Source: SZUA-287 sp036397975 (GTDB lineage: Bacteria; Bacteroidota; Ignavibacteria; UBA10030; UBA6906). Taken from it: DNA of 37,917 bases. The DNA lies in contig DASWHW010000038.1 of the NCBI GenBank assembly GCA_036397975.1, positions 1-37,917 of the forward strand, written 5' to 3'. The position numbers and the translations under genes are program-made. Below the pieces are notes generated by a model, which was not told where the DNA came from, searched no databases, and was given only the letters and a program-made list of their open reading frames with translations. Below are positions 22,076-30,402 of the stretch, piece after piece (position 1 is the first letter of the stretch; each line of letters opens with the position of its first letter).

Positions 22076-24713
22076 GTTCTTTGCCAAGCTCCTGTTCCTG
22101 GAGGGATCGAACCCTTTCAAGAATTGAACGTCGAATAGCTTTGCGCTGTTGTTCATCGACTGCAAAAGAACCATCAGCCCATCGCACATAGAACGCGTCA
22201 ACGATACCATCGACCCTGGTTGCAATTTTTGCGAAATGAATATCGAGATGAAGCTTGGAGATGGCTTCGGTGATCTTATATAAAAGACCCACCGAGTCGG
22301 GTGCGTAGACATCGATGATGGTGTATCGTGGTGCATCCTCAAACTCGACGGCAATCCGTGTACTTGGATTGGGCGGCATCTTCGGCCTTCGCTTCCAACG
22401 CCGACTGTGTGCTTCGAACAGGTGTTCAATATCCAGCCGACCCTCAAAGATCGCTTGCATGTCCTGACGGATCTTGTCGTACACGCGTTGTTCCAGTGCG
22501 TTGTGCGATGACGCATTGGTAACGCGGAAACGATCGATGATGAGTCCATCATCTCGTGTAAAAATTGTTGCATCGAAAATGTTTGCGTCATTTGCGGCAA
22601 GCACAGCGCACATGCGAGCAAGAGTGAACGGGGCATCACCGGTCAGGATGGTGACCTCCGTGTAGCCCTCGACATGCGAGAACAGAGTGGAGACTGTCGT
22701 CGTTTTCCCTCGCCGAATGTGCTCTTCAATTTCTTTTTCCGTAAACGACGATATATAGGCTTCGTTCTGCATTGCCGCGAGGTGTTCTTCGACATCGATT
22801 CGCGAAAGGGTATCGCTCAGTTGATTCACTACCTTCTCGCGTGCCTGTTCGCGACGCGTTTGATGAAACTCATCCAGCTCCGACCCCTTCAGATTCCTTC
22901 GAAGCACCTCCGAGCTACGCTGATAAAGTTCCTGCAGCAACGAAGCTTTCCATTCTGTCCAGACAGTCATGTTGACGGAAGATAAATCCGCATACGTAAG
23001 GAGATAGAGATAATCCAATTGTTCCGGCCGGGAGAATTGTGACGAGAATTCCTTGATGGTTTCCAGATCGTGGACGTTCCTGCGGAAAGCGACTTGCTCC
23101 ATCAACAGGTGATTGCGGATCAGGAAGACAACGTCATCGATTGCATCTTCCATCTGGAGCCGGCGGAGGATGTTTGTTGCCATCTCTGCGCCGCGGATTT
23201 CGTGATCTGCGACGCCGTGCGGTTTTGCGATGTCGTGGAGGAGAATAGCAAGGTAGAGGATTTCTCTGCGGCGGAGATTTCTGAAGACTTCTCGTAAGAT
23301 TCCCTGTTCGTCACGCAATCTCTCGGCCCGATCAAGCGCGATCAACGTATGCTCGTCAGCAGTAAAGTAATGATACACGCTATGCTGAAAAAAGGCGACC
23401 AGTTCGCCAAACTCCGGAAGTACTCTTTCGAGCACATTCGTATCACTCATTGCCCGAAGTGTGGGAGCAACACTGCGTGAACGAAGTATCCGCTTGAACA
23501 TTTGTAATACCGCCGGCGACAGGTTTTTTGCCTGTATCAGGACATCGGCACTCCGTTCTATCACTCCCCGCAACCGCACGTCGGGGTCAACTTCCCTTTC
23601 AGCCATTACGACGAATGCGTTCATGATGCTGCCCACATCTTCCAGATGCGTCACGCCCGGATCGATGGAGAGAGTCTGGTCATGAATGAACAAGATGTCT
23701 GAAACCTGTTCTGCCTTCGGTAACGAATGGTGCGACGGCTCGATCTTTTCACGGAACGATTGTGCCAGCTGGTGGTTGATCCGATAGACTGACCGGGCGT
23801 GGCGATAATAATCGCGCATGAACACTTCAACCGACCGAAGATCACCACGGGGTCCGTAGCCAAGTTGCTCTGCAATGTCCAGTTGCAATGCATAATCGAG
23901 CGTGTCGTGGAGAGACTTCCGTTGATAGTGCATCTCATGACGAACGCGGAAGAGGAAGGAGAGCGCCTTCACCGCGCCGTTACAAACCTCCTTGTCTATT
24001 GTCGTATGGTGATCAAGTTGGAGGAGAAATGCCCTTAGTGCGGAATCTCGATCTGCTGTTTTGTCGTAAGACTGAGTATCAGTACCGCGATGCAACCAGT
24101 AGACCGTGTGCAAATCGCGCAAACCGCCCGCGCTTTTTTTAATATGCGGTTCAAGTAACTTCACGGAATTGCCGTAGCGTCCATGGCGACTCTCCACATC
24201 TTCAAAAATCATTTTGATAAGCCAATGATCCTCCTGAGTAGCAATCTTATTCTTGATCTCACGAGATAAGGAAGCGGCGAGAGAAGGGTTGCCGCACAGG
24301 AATCTACTTTCGAGAACCGAGACCCAGGAATCAAGCGATGTATGATAGAGCGCCAGAGATTCCTCAATTGTGCGAACGCTATGGCCTATGTTCACCCCAA
24401 CGTCCCAAAATGCGTGGAGGAACGCGGTGGCAGCAGCGCTCGCATCATGCTCGGAAGGATCATAGAGAATCATCACGTCGATGTCCGAGCAGGGTGACAG
24501 TTCACGTCGTCCATATCCTCCAAGTGCAAAAACGGCGAGAGGGGAAGTTTCCGAGAATTCTAAGGTCGAAAAGAGTGAGGAGATTGCTGAATCCATTGTT
24601 TCAGTGAGTGCAAGGCACGTAGCGATTCCGTCTGCGCCAGCGCGGTGGGCGCTTGCAGTTTCTGTGTGTCTTTCAGAGATGAATGACTTGAGGGCGGACT
24701 CGTCGATTTTCAT
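22068..24713 (-). CDS. glnD: Bifunctional [PII] uridylyltransferase/uridylyl-removing enzyme
   Basis: An 881-residue nitrogen sensor that attaches UMP to, or removes it from, PII proteins. Domains in order: nucleotidyltransferase with GGYGRRELSPCSDIDV (residues 65-80, metal-binding D77 and D79), GlnD helical linker (KSAGGLRDLHTVYWL), an HD hydrolase domain (AILLHDIAKPHGVADHE), and two C-terminal ACT domains (EVTILTGDAPFTLARMCAVL and IIDVYAPDSVGLLYKITEAI) that sense glutamine. The length is normal. The frame runs to 24779 but the ATG at 24713 best fits the family's N-terminus; no start has a good Shine-Dalgarno. No PII gene lies in the window. Confidence 0.94.
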   Translation of the reverse strand: MKIDESALKSFISERHTETASAHRAGADGIATCLALTETMDSAISSLFSTLEFSETSPLAVFALGGYGRRELSPCSDIDVMILYDPSEHDASAAATAFLHAFWDVGVNIGHSVRTIEESLALYHTSLDSWVSVLESRFLCGNPSLAASLSREIKNKIATQEDHWLIKMIFEDVESRHGRYGNSVKLLEPHIKKSAGGLRDLHTVYWLHRGTDTQSYDKTADRDSALRAFLLQLDHHTTIDKEVCNGAVKALSFLFRVRHEMHYQRKSLHDTLDYALQLDIAEQLGYGPRGDLRSVEVFMRDYYRHARSVYRINHQLAQSFREKIEPSHHSLPKAEQVSDILFIHDQTLSIDPGVTHLEDVGSIMNAFVVMAEREVDPDVRLRGVIERSADVLIQAKNLSPAVLQMFKRILRSRSVAPTLRAMSDTNVLERVLPEFGELVAFFQHSVYHYFTADEHTLIALDRAERLRDEQGILREVFRNLRRREILYLAILLHDIAKPHGVADHEIRGAEMATNILRRLQMEDAIDDVVFLIRNHLLMEQVAFRRNVHDLETIKEFSSQFSRPEQLDYLYLLTYADLSSVNMTVWTEWKASLLQELYQRSSEVLRRNLKGSELDEFHQTRREQAREKVVNQLSDTLSRIDVEEHLAAMQNEAYISSFTEKEIEEHIRRGKTTTVSTLFSHVEGYTEVTILTGDAPFTLARMCAVLAANDANIFDATIFTRDDGLIIDRFRVTNASSHNALEQRVYDKIRQDMQAIFEGRLDIEHLFEAHSRRWKRRPKMPPNPSTRIAVEFEDAPRYTIIDVYAPDSVGLLYKITEAISKLHLDIHFAKIATRVDGIVDAFYVRWADGSFAVDEQQRKAIRRSILERVRSLQEQELGKEHE

Positions 24714-24798
24714 ACCATACGTCGGAGGGTTTTCGTTGTTGACCGAATATACCATTGGACGATGGAAATAGCAATACAACGAAACCAGGGAGGGCGAT

Positions 24799-25278
24799 CT
24801 AGGTTTTCACGAGCCACAGTTCCGTAAGGATGAGAACAGCCATTGCGACGTAGCAGACGAAAAGGGAAACACCGGAAGCGAAAACGAGCCAACTCATCCA
24901 CGGAGCGACAAAACGAACGAGAGCTATACCACCGAATGTAGTAAGCAGCGCAACGAACGGTTCAACGAGGAGAAATGTTTTCCACCCTGAGGAAACAATA
25001 GTTGAGAAGTAGAAGATCGATCCGAGACAAAAGAACACCAGGGAGAGTGAAAAAAGATGATTGTGGAGGAACACGAACATTTCACCAACTGATTTTTCAT
25101 ATTTCATTTCTGCCGCGTACTGTGAGCCAAGAAACTGCTCCTCTATCCCGGTTGGGGTCCCCGCGGTGGTGTGATCAACAAAAAAGAGCCCGATCATGTA
25201 TCCCACCGAAAGCACACAAAGAAATACGGTAATGAAGATTCTCATCGTCGGATCGGCATCGCGCAGGCGGAAGGTCAT
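24799..25278 (-). CDS. Four-helix membrane protein of the FMN/porin operon
   Basis: A 159-residue integral membrane protein with four hydrophobic segments at about residues 12-34, 67-92, 98-123 and 127-155. The second begins FVFLHNHLFSLSL, placing two His residues close together at the membrane face, where they could bind heme or metal; this is an inference only. It starts inside the stop of the FMN-binding gene (ATGA overlap), so the two products are likely partners. I do not recognise a named family. A possible role is a membrane subunit that passes electrons to the exported flavoprotein. Confidence 0.75.
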   Translation of the reverse strand: MTFRLRDADPTMRIFITVFLCVLSVGYMIGLFFVDHTTAGTPTGIEEQFLGSQYAAEMKYEKSVGEMFVFLHNHLFSLSLVFFCLGSIFYFSTIVSSGWKTFLLVEPFVALLTTFGGIALVRFVAPWMSWLVFASGVSLFVCYVAMAVLILTELWLVKT

Positions 25279-25841
25279 TGTAACTCCTGAAGAAGTCTTG
25301 GTACGACAATACGAAGAGTCGTGAGAACCTGTCGAACGCCCAGAGTGACGGCACGGGCAGAGATGGTTGCCCCCGTGATATTCTTGATCTCCCTTCCCGG
25401 CCGCAGCTGATCATCCGGTGATTTCCCTATGAACTGGTCCAGCCAGGAACGCCGCTGAACTTCACCTCCGTATGATTCCCGGTAAACAAGGATCTCCGTT
25501 GTGACGACATGAAGGTTTGGATCAACGACAACACAATAAGTGATAGGCTGATCTTTTCCTCGAACATGATCGACAACGCCAAACCCGAGGAGCGTATCCT
25601 GTTTGGAGGAAGCGATAACGAGCACGCTGTCATTTAAGCGGAACGATCCCAATGCATACGTTATGAGGTTTTTCTCTTCAGCTGAAAACGAATGGGCGAT
25701 TACCCGGGTCACATCCGCGAGAGGGAAAACCCTTTGCAGCAGGGTGATGCTGAGGTTCATCTCCCGCGCGGAGGGTGTGCCTGCAATTGCAATATTGATC
25801 CCGGGCAGAAGCACCGAGGCCAGGAGAAAGAACGTTTTCAT
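25275..25841 (-). CDS. Exported FMN-binding domain protein
   Basis: A 188-residue protein with a signal peptide (MKTFFLLASVLLPGINIAIAG) and a C-terminal FMN-binding domain. The domain shows YRESYGGEV followed by ITGATISARAVTLGVRQVL, the S/T-G-A-T-x-S pattern where FMN is attached to Thr in RnfG/NqrC-type subunits. Such proteins carry electrons outside the cytoplasmic membrane. The start at 25841 was preferred over the upstream in-frame start (25895), because the latter lies inside the porin gene and would spoil the signal peptide. It starts right after the porin stop. Confidence 0.85.
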   Translation of the reverse strand: MKTFFLLASVLLPGINIAIAGTPSAREMNLSITLLQRVFPLADVTRVIAHSFSAEEKNLITYALGSFRLNDSVLVIASSKQDTLLGFGVVDHVRGKDQPITYCVVVDPNLHVVTTEILVYRESYGGEVQRRSWLDQFIGKSPDDQLRPGREIKNITGATISARAVTLGVRQVLTTLRIVVPRLLQELQ

Positions 25842-25842
25842 C

Positions 25843-26958
25843 TCAATTGAAAAAGTACCCGATTCCGATATTAAGCTGTTTTGTATTCGGAACACTGCCA
25901 GTGTTCAGTGCATTGTTTATGAAGGTGTAGTCGACTTTAAAACAGGTATTGTAGGTTGGCTTATAGGTCGCTCCGAAAACCACATCAGAACGATCATATT
26001 GTTTCAGTCGGCTGAATCCAGTCGTGGATGATTGAGTGTCGTATCGCTCGTAACGGGCAAAAAGGGACAACCGCTGTTCGGACTCTGGACAAAGAACCGG
26101 CATGATATTGTACGCTCCCTCAACATAGTAGCCCAGCATTCGATCCGCCACCCTGTTTCCATATCGGGCGTTGATTCGATCGGCATCGCTCACAGAGACA
26201 ATAGCGCCAACCCCTCTAAGCTCAAGATCACCCAATGTTTGTCGAACATCAACCGAGAGGAGGGCAACAGTTGCGCTTCCGACGCTGTCAGCATTTTCAT
26301 TCGCGTTACCTACAAACCAGGATCCGCCTATTTGAGTGTCAAGCGCAGGAGAATAATCAATGCGACCCGTGAACGACGGGTTGGCGGGACTGCTCTCCAG
26401 GGCGCTTTGCCGTCCACCACGCAATCCACCTTTTGCATCAAACCCCTCTGCACGCAACCCAGCAACCACATACGCCTGGTATTGTAATTCTGGTGTGATC
26501 ATGCCATGCAATCCAATGCCCGCCTCCCGCCAGGTTGTGGGGATGATGTAGCGATCGACATTTGGTCTCTCAACACCGTTGAAAGTCGGAGGCTCATGAT
26601 ATTGATTGATAAGGCCGACCGGCGCAAGAAGGATACCCGCCCGTACCACAAGCGGAGCACTAATTCGATAATCGAGAAATGCTTGTTCAATCGAAAGCTC
26701 TCCCCCTTCAGATTCGCCAGCCACGATTAATGTGTGCTCTATTTCGACTTCGGAATGGAAGGAAACACGGTCATCAAACTGATGTCCCAAATACAGAACG
26801 AATCGGTGAAAATCGAGCTGCCCTGATCCAGCACCATCCGGTTCATTATAGTGCAATTCCCCATATCCGCCGATGGTTGTGTGCTCAGTTTGAGAGAAAA
26901 GGGAGTTGGTTGAAACAGGAAGAAGAAGTGCAACGAACAAAAGACCAATGAACCTCAT
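25843..26958 (-). CDS. Outer-membrane porin, phosphate-selective porin O/P-like
   Basis: A 371-residue protein with a signal peptide (MRFIGLLFVALLLPVSTNSLFSQ) and alternating beta-strand sequence that ends in GIGYFFN, a typical beta-barrel C-terminus. Early segments such as GGYGELHYNEP, FHRFVLYLGHQFDDRVSFHSEVEIEH and AFLDYRISAPLVVRAGILLAPVG are typical of the porin O/P-like family in Bacteroidota. It would form an outer-membrane pore. Leftward it is followed by the FMN-binding protein after one base. The three-gene operon lies beside the feo cluster, so an iron-related role is possible but not shown. Confidence 0.82.
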   Translation of the reverse strand: MRFIGLLFVALLLPVSTNSLFSQTEHTTIGGYGELHYNEPDGAGSGQLDFHRFVLYLGHQFDDRVSFHSEVEIEHTLIVAGESEGGELSIEQAFLDYRISAPLVVRAGILLAPVGLINQYHEPPTFNGVERPNVDRYIIPTTWREAGIGLHGMITPELQYQAYVVAGLRAEGFDAKGGLRGGRQSALESSPANPSFTGRIDYSPALDTQIGGSWFVGNANENADSVGSATVALLSVDVRQTLGDLELRGVGAIVSVSDADRINARYGNRVADRMLGYYVEGAYNIMPVLCPESEQRLSLFARYERYDTQSSTTGFSRLKQYDRSDVVFGATYKPTYNTCFKVDYTFINNALNTGSVPNTKQLNIGIGYFFN

Positions 26959-26974
26959 GTGTATCCTCGTGGAA

Positions 26975-26994
26975 TAGTTGGTTATAGTTGGTTA
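26975..26994. repeat. Perfect 10-base tandem repeat upstream of porin
   Basis: TAGTTGGTTA occurs twice in a row, one helical turn apart, 17-36 bases before the porin ATG. A regulator that binds as a side-by-side dimer, or an mRNA-leader element, are both possible; nothing identifies it. Confidence 0.6.
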
Positions 26995-27019
26995 GTGATA
27001 TCACGAGGCCACGAGTATC

Positions 27020-27048
27020 TTGACAAACCATCACACCTTTCCTATATT
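27020..27048 (+). promoter_or_regulatory. Strong promoter of small-RNA candidate
   Basis: TTGACA at 27020-27025, 17-base spacer, TATATT at 27043-27048, identical in hexamers and spacing to the BMC promoter at 4803. No protein gene lies downstream on this strand before a terminator at 27101-27169, and the neighbouring genes run the other way. Confidence 0.65.
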
Positions 27049-27054
27049 GCTCAA

Positions 27055-27170
27055 GAGAAAAGGATGCGCTGTTAGACTGCGTGACCTTGTCTTGTAAAGA
27101 GGAGCGTGCCGTTCACAAGTACCTTGCCGGGTGCCCGCGATTCGCGGAAGTGAGGCACGCTCCGTTTTTG
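27055..27170 (+). ncRNA. Candidate small RNA, about 115 nt
   Basis: The span from the predicted start of the promoter at 27020 to the T-run of a strong terminator hairpin. It holds no convincing reading frame. The 3' half folds into a 10-pair stem (GGAGCGTGCC with GGCACGCTCC) that extends by four more pairs over a two-base bulge, enclosing a smaller CCGCG/CGCGG hairpin. It lies in the gap between the feo operon and the porin operon, both on the other strand. I could not match it to SRP RNA, 6S RNA or another known class by eye. Confidence 0.5.
27101..27169 (+). terminator. Terminator hairpin of small-RNA candidate
   Basis: Perfect 10-base arms at 27101-27110 and 27154-27163, then G and five T (27165-27169). 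The loop of 43 bases contains its own small stem. On the opposite strand the arm is followed by CTCTTT only, so it would be at best a weak terminator for the feo operon. Confidence 0.6.
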
Positions 27171-27173
27171 TTG

Positions 27174-27332
27174 CTACACGTCGAATAAGTTTTTCGATGT
27201 CTCTTTTACTCCGCAATTGCAATTTCCGCAAGATCCCGCCTTGCCACTCTGACGTCTGAGAAGCTCTGACCGTATCAACAAGACAGCCGTGAATGCAACA
27301 ATCACCAAAGAGACAATTTCCTGCCATTCCAT
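27174..27332 (-). CDS. FeoB-associated Cys-rich membrane protein
   Basis: A 52-residue protein: one N-terminal membrane helix (EIVSLVIVAFTAVLLIRSEL), a basic turn and a short Cys-rich tail (SCGNCNC). This is the layout of the FeoB-associated Cys-rich proteins found directly after feoB in many genomes and thought to assist ferrous-iron transport. The ATG at 27332 is fixed by GGGAGGTG ten bases upstream, which overlaps the end of feoB. The frame open to 27395 is inside feoB and was not used. Confidence 0.82.
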   Translation of the reverse strand: MEWQEIVSLVIVAFTAVLLIRSELLRRQSGKAGSCGNCNCGVKETSKNLFDV

Positions 27333-27336
27333 ATTC

Positions 27337-29442
27337 TTAGGCACCTCCCAAAAGAAGTCCAACGCGGTACACCGCAAATGTAAATATCCACGCAAGGGCT
27401 GTCATATACGCGAACTGAAAGAAAGGCCATTTCCAACCACCAGTCTCCTTTCGCATGATCGCGATTGTCGAAAAACATTGCATGGCAAAAACATAATAGA
27501 CCATCACACAAATAGCAGTCAGTAAAGTAAAACTGGGTTTACCCGTGCTCGGATCGCGTTCGTTACGAAGCTTCTGCTGGAGCGAAACATCTCCTTCACC
27601 TGCATCTTGAATGTTATAAATCGTTCCCATTGTGCTGACGAAGACTTCACGTTGCAGCAGCGATCCAATTAATCCTATTCCGATCTTCCAATCAAAGCCC
27701 AGTGGTTTGATCATTGGTTCGATGAGTTTGCCAGCCTGTCCCGCAAAACTATTCTGGAGTTGTTCGGCAGGGGTTGCATTTTCAGTGCGAGGATACGATG
27801 CCAAAAACCAGAGAATGATTGAAACGCCCAAGATGAAAGTCCCGGCCCTCTTGACGAATTGCCATGATCGATCGAACATTTGCCGGGCTATCGATTGTAC
27901 CGAGGGCAACCTGTACTGGGGAAGTTCCATAATGAAAAATGAAGGCGTGCCTTTGGCGAGCGTCTTTTTGAGGACCCACGCCATTCCAAGAGCCGCAAAT
28001 AACCCCAAGAGATACATCGAGAGGAGTGTCAGGCCGGCGAGCGAGAGGAAACCGAAAAGAGTTATGCCGGGGATGAATGCCGCTATCATCAATGTGTAGA
28101 CGGGAAGGCGTGCACTGCAGCTCATGAGTGGCGCAACGAGCATTGTCACCAGACGATCACGCGGGTTGTCGATCGTGCGGGTTGCCATGATTCCGGGAAT
28201 AGCACATGCGAATGAGCTGAGGAGTGGAATAAAGGATTTTCCACTGAGTCCGACCTTCCCCATAAGTCGATCCATAATGAATGCTGCTCTCGCCATGTAT
28301 CCCGTGTCCTCAAGCATGCCGAGGAAGAAAAACAAGAAGAGGATCTGTGGAAGAAATGTGACAACGGCTGCAACTCCTGCCAATGCGCCATTGACAAGTA
28401 AATCCCGAACGTCACCGGTGGGTAACAGCCTTGTGATCTGCTGACCCATCCAGTCAAAGCCGTTGCCGATTGCAAGCATGGGAACCTCTGACCACGAGAA
28501 CATTGCTTGGAACATAAGTCCCATGAAGACAATGAAGATGACAAATCCCCACACCTTATGAGTTGCAAAATGGTCAATCTTGTCGCTAATGGTTGGCCGA
28601 CTACTTAACTTTTTCATGACGGCACCAGAACAGATCTCACGGATAAGCTCGAAGCGTGACTCAACGAAAACAGACTGTCGATCAATGCCTGCTGTATCCA
28701 AGCGAGTATGGTCCTGCTGAAGATGATGCAAAACTTCTTGGGAGTACTTGTTGCCATTGACGGGAGATCCATTTCCAGAAGATAAGAGGAGTACTGATTC
28801 ATGGAATGCAATCGGGGCACTCAGCTGATGATGATCAGCAAGGAGCCCCATGAGTTCATTGAGCTCCTGGTCAACGAGAGGGGGAAGCTTCCATTGGCGA
28901 CCGAGCCCCACGGTGTGATTTGTTTCTGCGATAACCCTCTTAAGATCGTCTATTCCGATTCCCTTGCTTGCCACTACCGGAACCACCGGCACGCCAAGGC
29001 GTTTCGCCAGTATCTTTCTATTGATATTCACACCGTTTTCCTCGGCAATATCCACCATATTTAGGGCAATCACGAGGGGAAGTTGTCGATCAATTATTTG
29101 GGTAACGAGATAGAGGTGTCGTTCCAGATTGCTTGCGTCGACGACGCAGACAATGAGATCGGGATTCTCATTTTTATATCTGCCAAGAAGTATGTCAGTC
29201 GCGATTGATTCATCTGGCGAATGAGGGATGAGACTATAGGTCCCGGGCAAGTCAATTATCTGAGCGACCGATCTATCCGCAAACCGGATAGTACCCTCTT
29301 TCTTTTCAACCGTTACGCCTGGGTAGTTTCCAACCTTTTGGCGAAGTCCCGTGAGACGGTTGAAAAGGGTTGTCTTGCCACAATTGGGATTTCCAACAAG
29401 AGCAACCAATCGAATTCGAGGGACGCTGGCAGTCAGTGTCAT
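27337..29442 (-). CDS. feoB: Ferrous iron transport protein B
   Basis: A 701-residue inner-membrane Fe(II) transporter. The N-terminal G domain has G1 GNPNCGKT (residues 17-24), G3 DLPG (64-67) and a G4 site NMVD. It is followed by the helical regulatory region and about ten membrane helices with the gate-motif segments VLFQAMFSW-like and FACAIPGIMATRTI (Cys in the transport core), plus QREVFVSTMGTIYNI near the end. FeoA is encoded separately, overlapping by four bases upstream, rather than fused. It belongs to the fur-feoA-feoA-feoB operon. Confidence 0.97.
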   Translation of the reverse strand: MTLTASVPRIRLVALVGNPNCGKTTLFNRLTGLRQKVGNYPGVTVEKKEGTIRFADRSVAQIIDLPGTYSLIPHSPDESIATDILLGRYKNENPDLIVCVVDASNLERHLYLVTQIIDRQLPLVIALNMVDIAEENGVNINRKILAKRLGVPVVPVVASKGIGIDDLKRVIAETNHTVGLGRQWKLPPLVDQELNELMGLLADHHQLSAPIAFHESVLLLSSGNGSPVNGNKYSQEVLHHLQQDHTRLDTAGIDRQSVFVESRFELIREICSGAVMKKLSSRPTISDKIDHFATHKVWGFVIFIVFMGLMFQAMFSWSEVPMLAIGNGFDWMGQQITRLLPTGDVRDLLVNGALAGVAAVVTFLPQILFLFFFLGMLEDTGYMARAAFIMDRLMGKVGLSGKSFIPLLSSFACAIPGIMATRTIDNPRDRLVTMLVAPLMSCSARLPVYTLMIAAFIPGITLFGFLSLAGLTLLSMYLLGLFAALGMAWVLKKTLAKGTPSFFIMELPQYRLPSVQSIARQMFDRSWQFVKRAGTFILGVSIILWFLASYPRTENATPAEQLQNSFAGQAGKLIEPMIKPLGFDWKIGIGLIGSLLQREVFVSTMGTIYNIQDAGEGDVSLQQKLRNERDPSTGKPSFTLLTAICVMVYYVFAMQCFSTIAIMRKETGGWKWPFFQFAYMTALAWIFTFAVYRVGLLLGGA

Positions 29443-29675
29443 TCAGTCCTCTCGATGATGACGCTTGCCGCTTCAGCACGACGGAGTGAAAGGCGAGTAT
29501 CACCAATCCGGATTTCGATCGGATCACCAAAAGGTGCATGCCGAAGAAATTCGAGTTGGGTGCCAGCGGTAAGGCCAATCTCCATCAATCGACGCCGAAT
29601 GGAGCCAGCATCTTTGCGTATCTCCAGAACCACTGCCCGATCGCCGGGGAGTAAGGTATTAAGTGATTGTATCAA
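29439..29675 (-). CDS. feoA: FeoA-like SH3-domain protein
   Basis: A 78-residue FeoA protein: LLPGDRAVVLEI, then RRRLMEIGLTAGTQLEFLRHAPFGDPIEIRIGDTRLSLRRAEA, the complete SH3-like FeoA fold. FeoA is a small cytoplasmic partner needed by FeoB. It overlaps feoB by the four-base ATGA and follows the second FeoA gene by 15 bases. Confidence 0.94.
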   Translation of the reverse strand: MIQSLNTLLPGDRAVVLEIRKDAGSIRRRLMEIGLTAGTQLEFLRHAPFGDPIEIRIGDTRLSLRRAEAASVIIERTE

Positions 29676-29690
29676 AGATCAAATTCCCAG

Positions 29691-29927
29691 TCAAACGTTC
29701 GATACGGTAATGTTGGACGCGGTAAATGAATCAATGCCGAAGCGAGCATTACACACTTCACAAATAATATTTCCATATCCCTTGGTAACGCATCGAACCA
29801 CAGCATTCTCACAAAACCCCAGCTCGCGAAGTCTGCTGCAAACTTCTGGGTGATTGGCTAGTTGCCGAATCCGAAAGAGTTGGCCAGGAAGAATAAGTGC
29901 CAATGATTGACCTTGAATCGTTTTCAT
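29691..29927 (-). CDS. Second FeoA-like protein, Cys-rich
   Basis: A 78-residue FeoA-family protein (LILPGQLFRIRQL, then LRELGFCENAVVRCVTKGYGNIICEV). Unlike the neighbouring FeoA it has five Cys (residues 30, 39, 46, 56, 59). These could bind a metal or an iron-sulfur cluster and let it act as an iron sensor in place of FeoC; that is an inference. It lies three bases after fur and 15 before the canonical feoA. Confidence 0.88.
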   Translation of the reverse strand: MKTIQGQSLALILPGQLFRIRQLANHPEVCSRLRELGFCENAVVRCVTKGYGNIICEVCNARFGIDSFTASNITVSNV

Positions 29928-29930
29928 GTG

Positions 29931-30371
29931 TTACTCCGTTTTCCGGCATTTCGAGCAGGTACCGAATACCTGCAAGGTGGAGTTGTGTGCAATAAATCTT
30001 TTTTCCGAACACACATCTTGCTGAAGACGCTCCAGCTTGTCGCTTACAAATTCGATAATGTCTCCGCACTCAAGGCAAATGAGATGATGATGGTGCGGCC
30101 TCCCAAAGGCTTTTTCGTACCGAGATGTGTTTTCCGCAAAACGGTACTTTGAAACAAGTCCACACTCCTGCAAGAGATCAAGTGTGTTATAAACTGTAGC
30201 TTTTGAGACCTTCGCTCCGTTCGAGAGCATTCTGTAATACAAGCCCTCTGCATCAAAATGGCCTTGGCTCTGCAAGACTGCATCAAGAACGGCATGGCGC
30301 TCTGGTGTTGCTCTCTGCTTTCCGCTTTTGAGATGTCGTGTAAGGATGTCGTGTGCGGCTTGAATGTCCAC
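29931..30371 (-). CDS. Fur-family metalloregulator
   Basis: A 146-residue Fur-family repressor. The N-terminal winged helix has RATPERHAVLDAVL and KVSKATVYNTLDLLQECGLV; the metal region has PHHHHLICLECGDIIEF and a second zinc pair GTCSKC near the C-terminus, so the structural Cys4 zinc site is complete. As the first gene of the feo operon it is most probably the iron regulator Fur, though PerR-type sensing cannot be excluded by eye. The start is GTG at 30371; a 19-base palindrome ends 12 bases before it, so it likely controls itself. Confidence 0.93.
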   Translation of the reverse strand: MDIQAAHDILTRHLKSGKQRATPERHAVLDAVLQSQGHFDAEGLYYRMLSNGAKVSKATVYNTLDLLQECGLVSKYRFAENTSRYEKAFGRPHHHHLICLECGDIIEFVSDKLERLQQDVCSEKRFIAHNSTLQVFGTCSKCRKTE

Positions 30372-30382
30372 TTCTGTCTCTT

Positions 30383-30401
30383 ATTTAGAATTAGTCTAAA
30401 T
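30383..30401. promoter_or_regulatory. Fur/PerR-type operator of fur-feo operon
   Basis: ATTTAGA and TCTAAAT arms around ATTAG form a perfect 19-base palindrome-like site, the usual length for Fur-family boxes. It lies between the -10 element and the fur start codon, so a bound repressor would block transcription of the whole feo operon, including fur itself. Confidence 0.7.
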
Positions 30402-30402
30402 A

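Noticed and set aside
22076..22639. Upstream extension of the murI frame giving a 456-residue protein
   Set aside because: The extra part lies inside glnD in another frame, has no family similarity, and the start at 22075 gives the standard MurI N-terminus.
27101..27163. Inverted repeat as ends of a small mobile element
   Set aside because: No target duplication, and the T-run and upstream promoter fit a terminator better.
27055..27170. SRP RNA or 6S RNA as identity of the small-RNA candidate
   Set aside because: The conserved SRP loop sequence is missing, and it is too short and lacks the long central bubble of 6S RNA.
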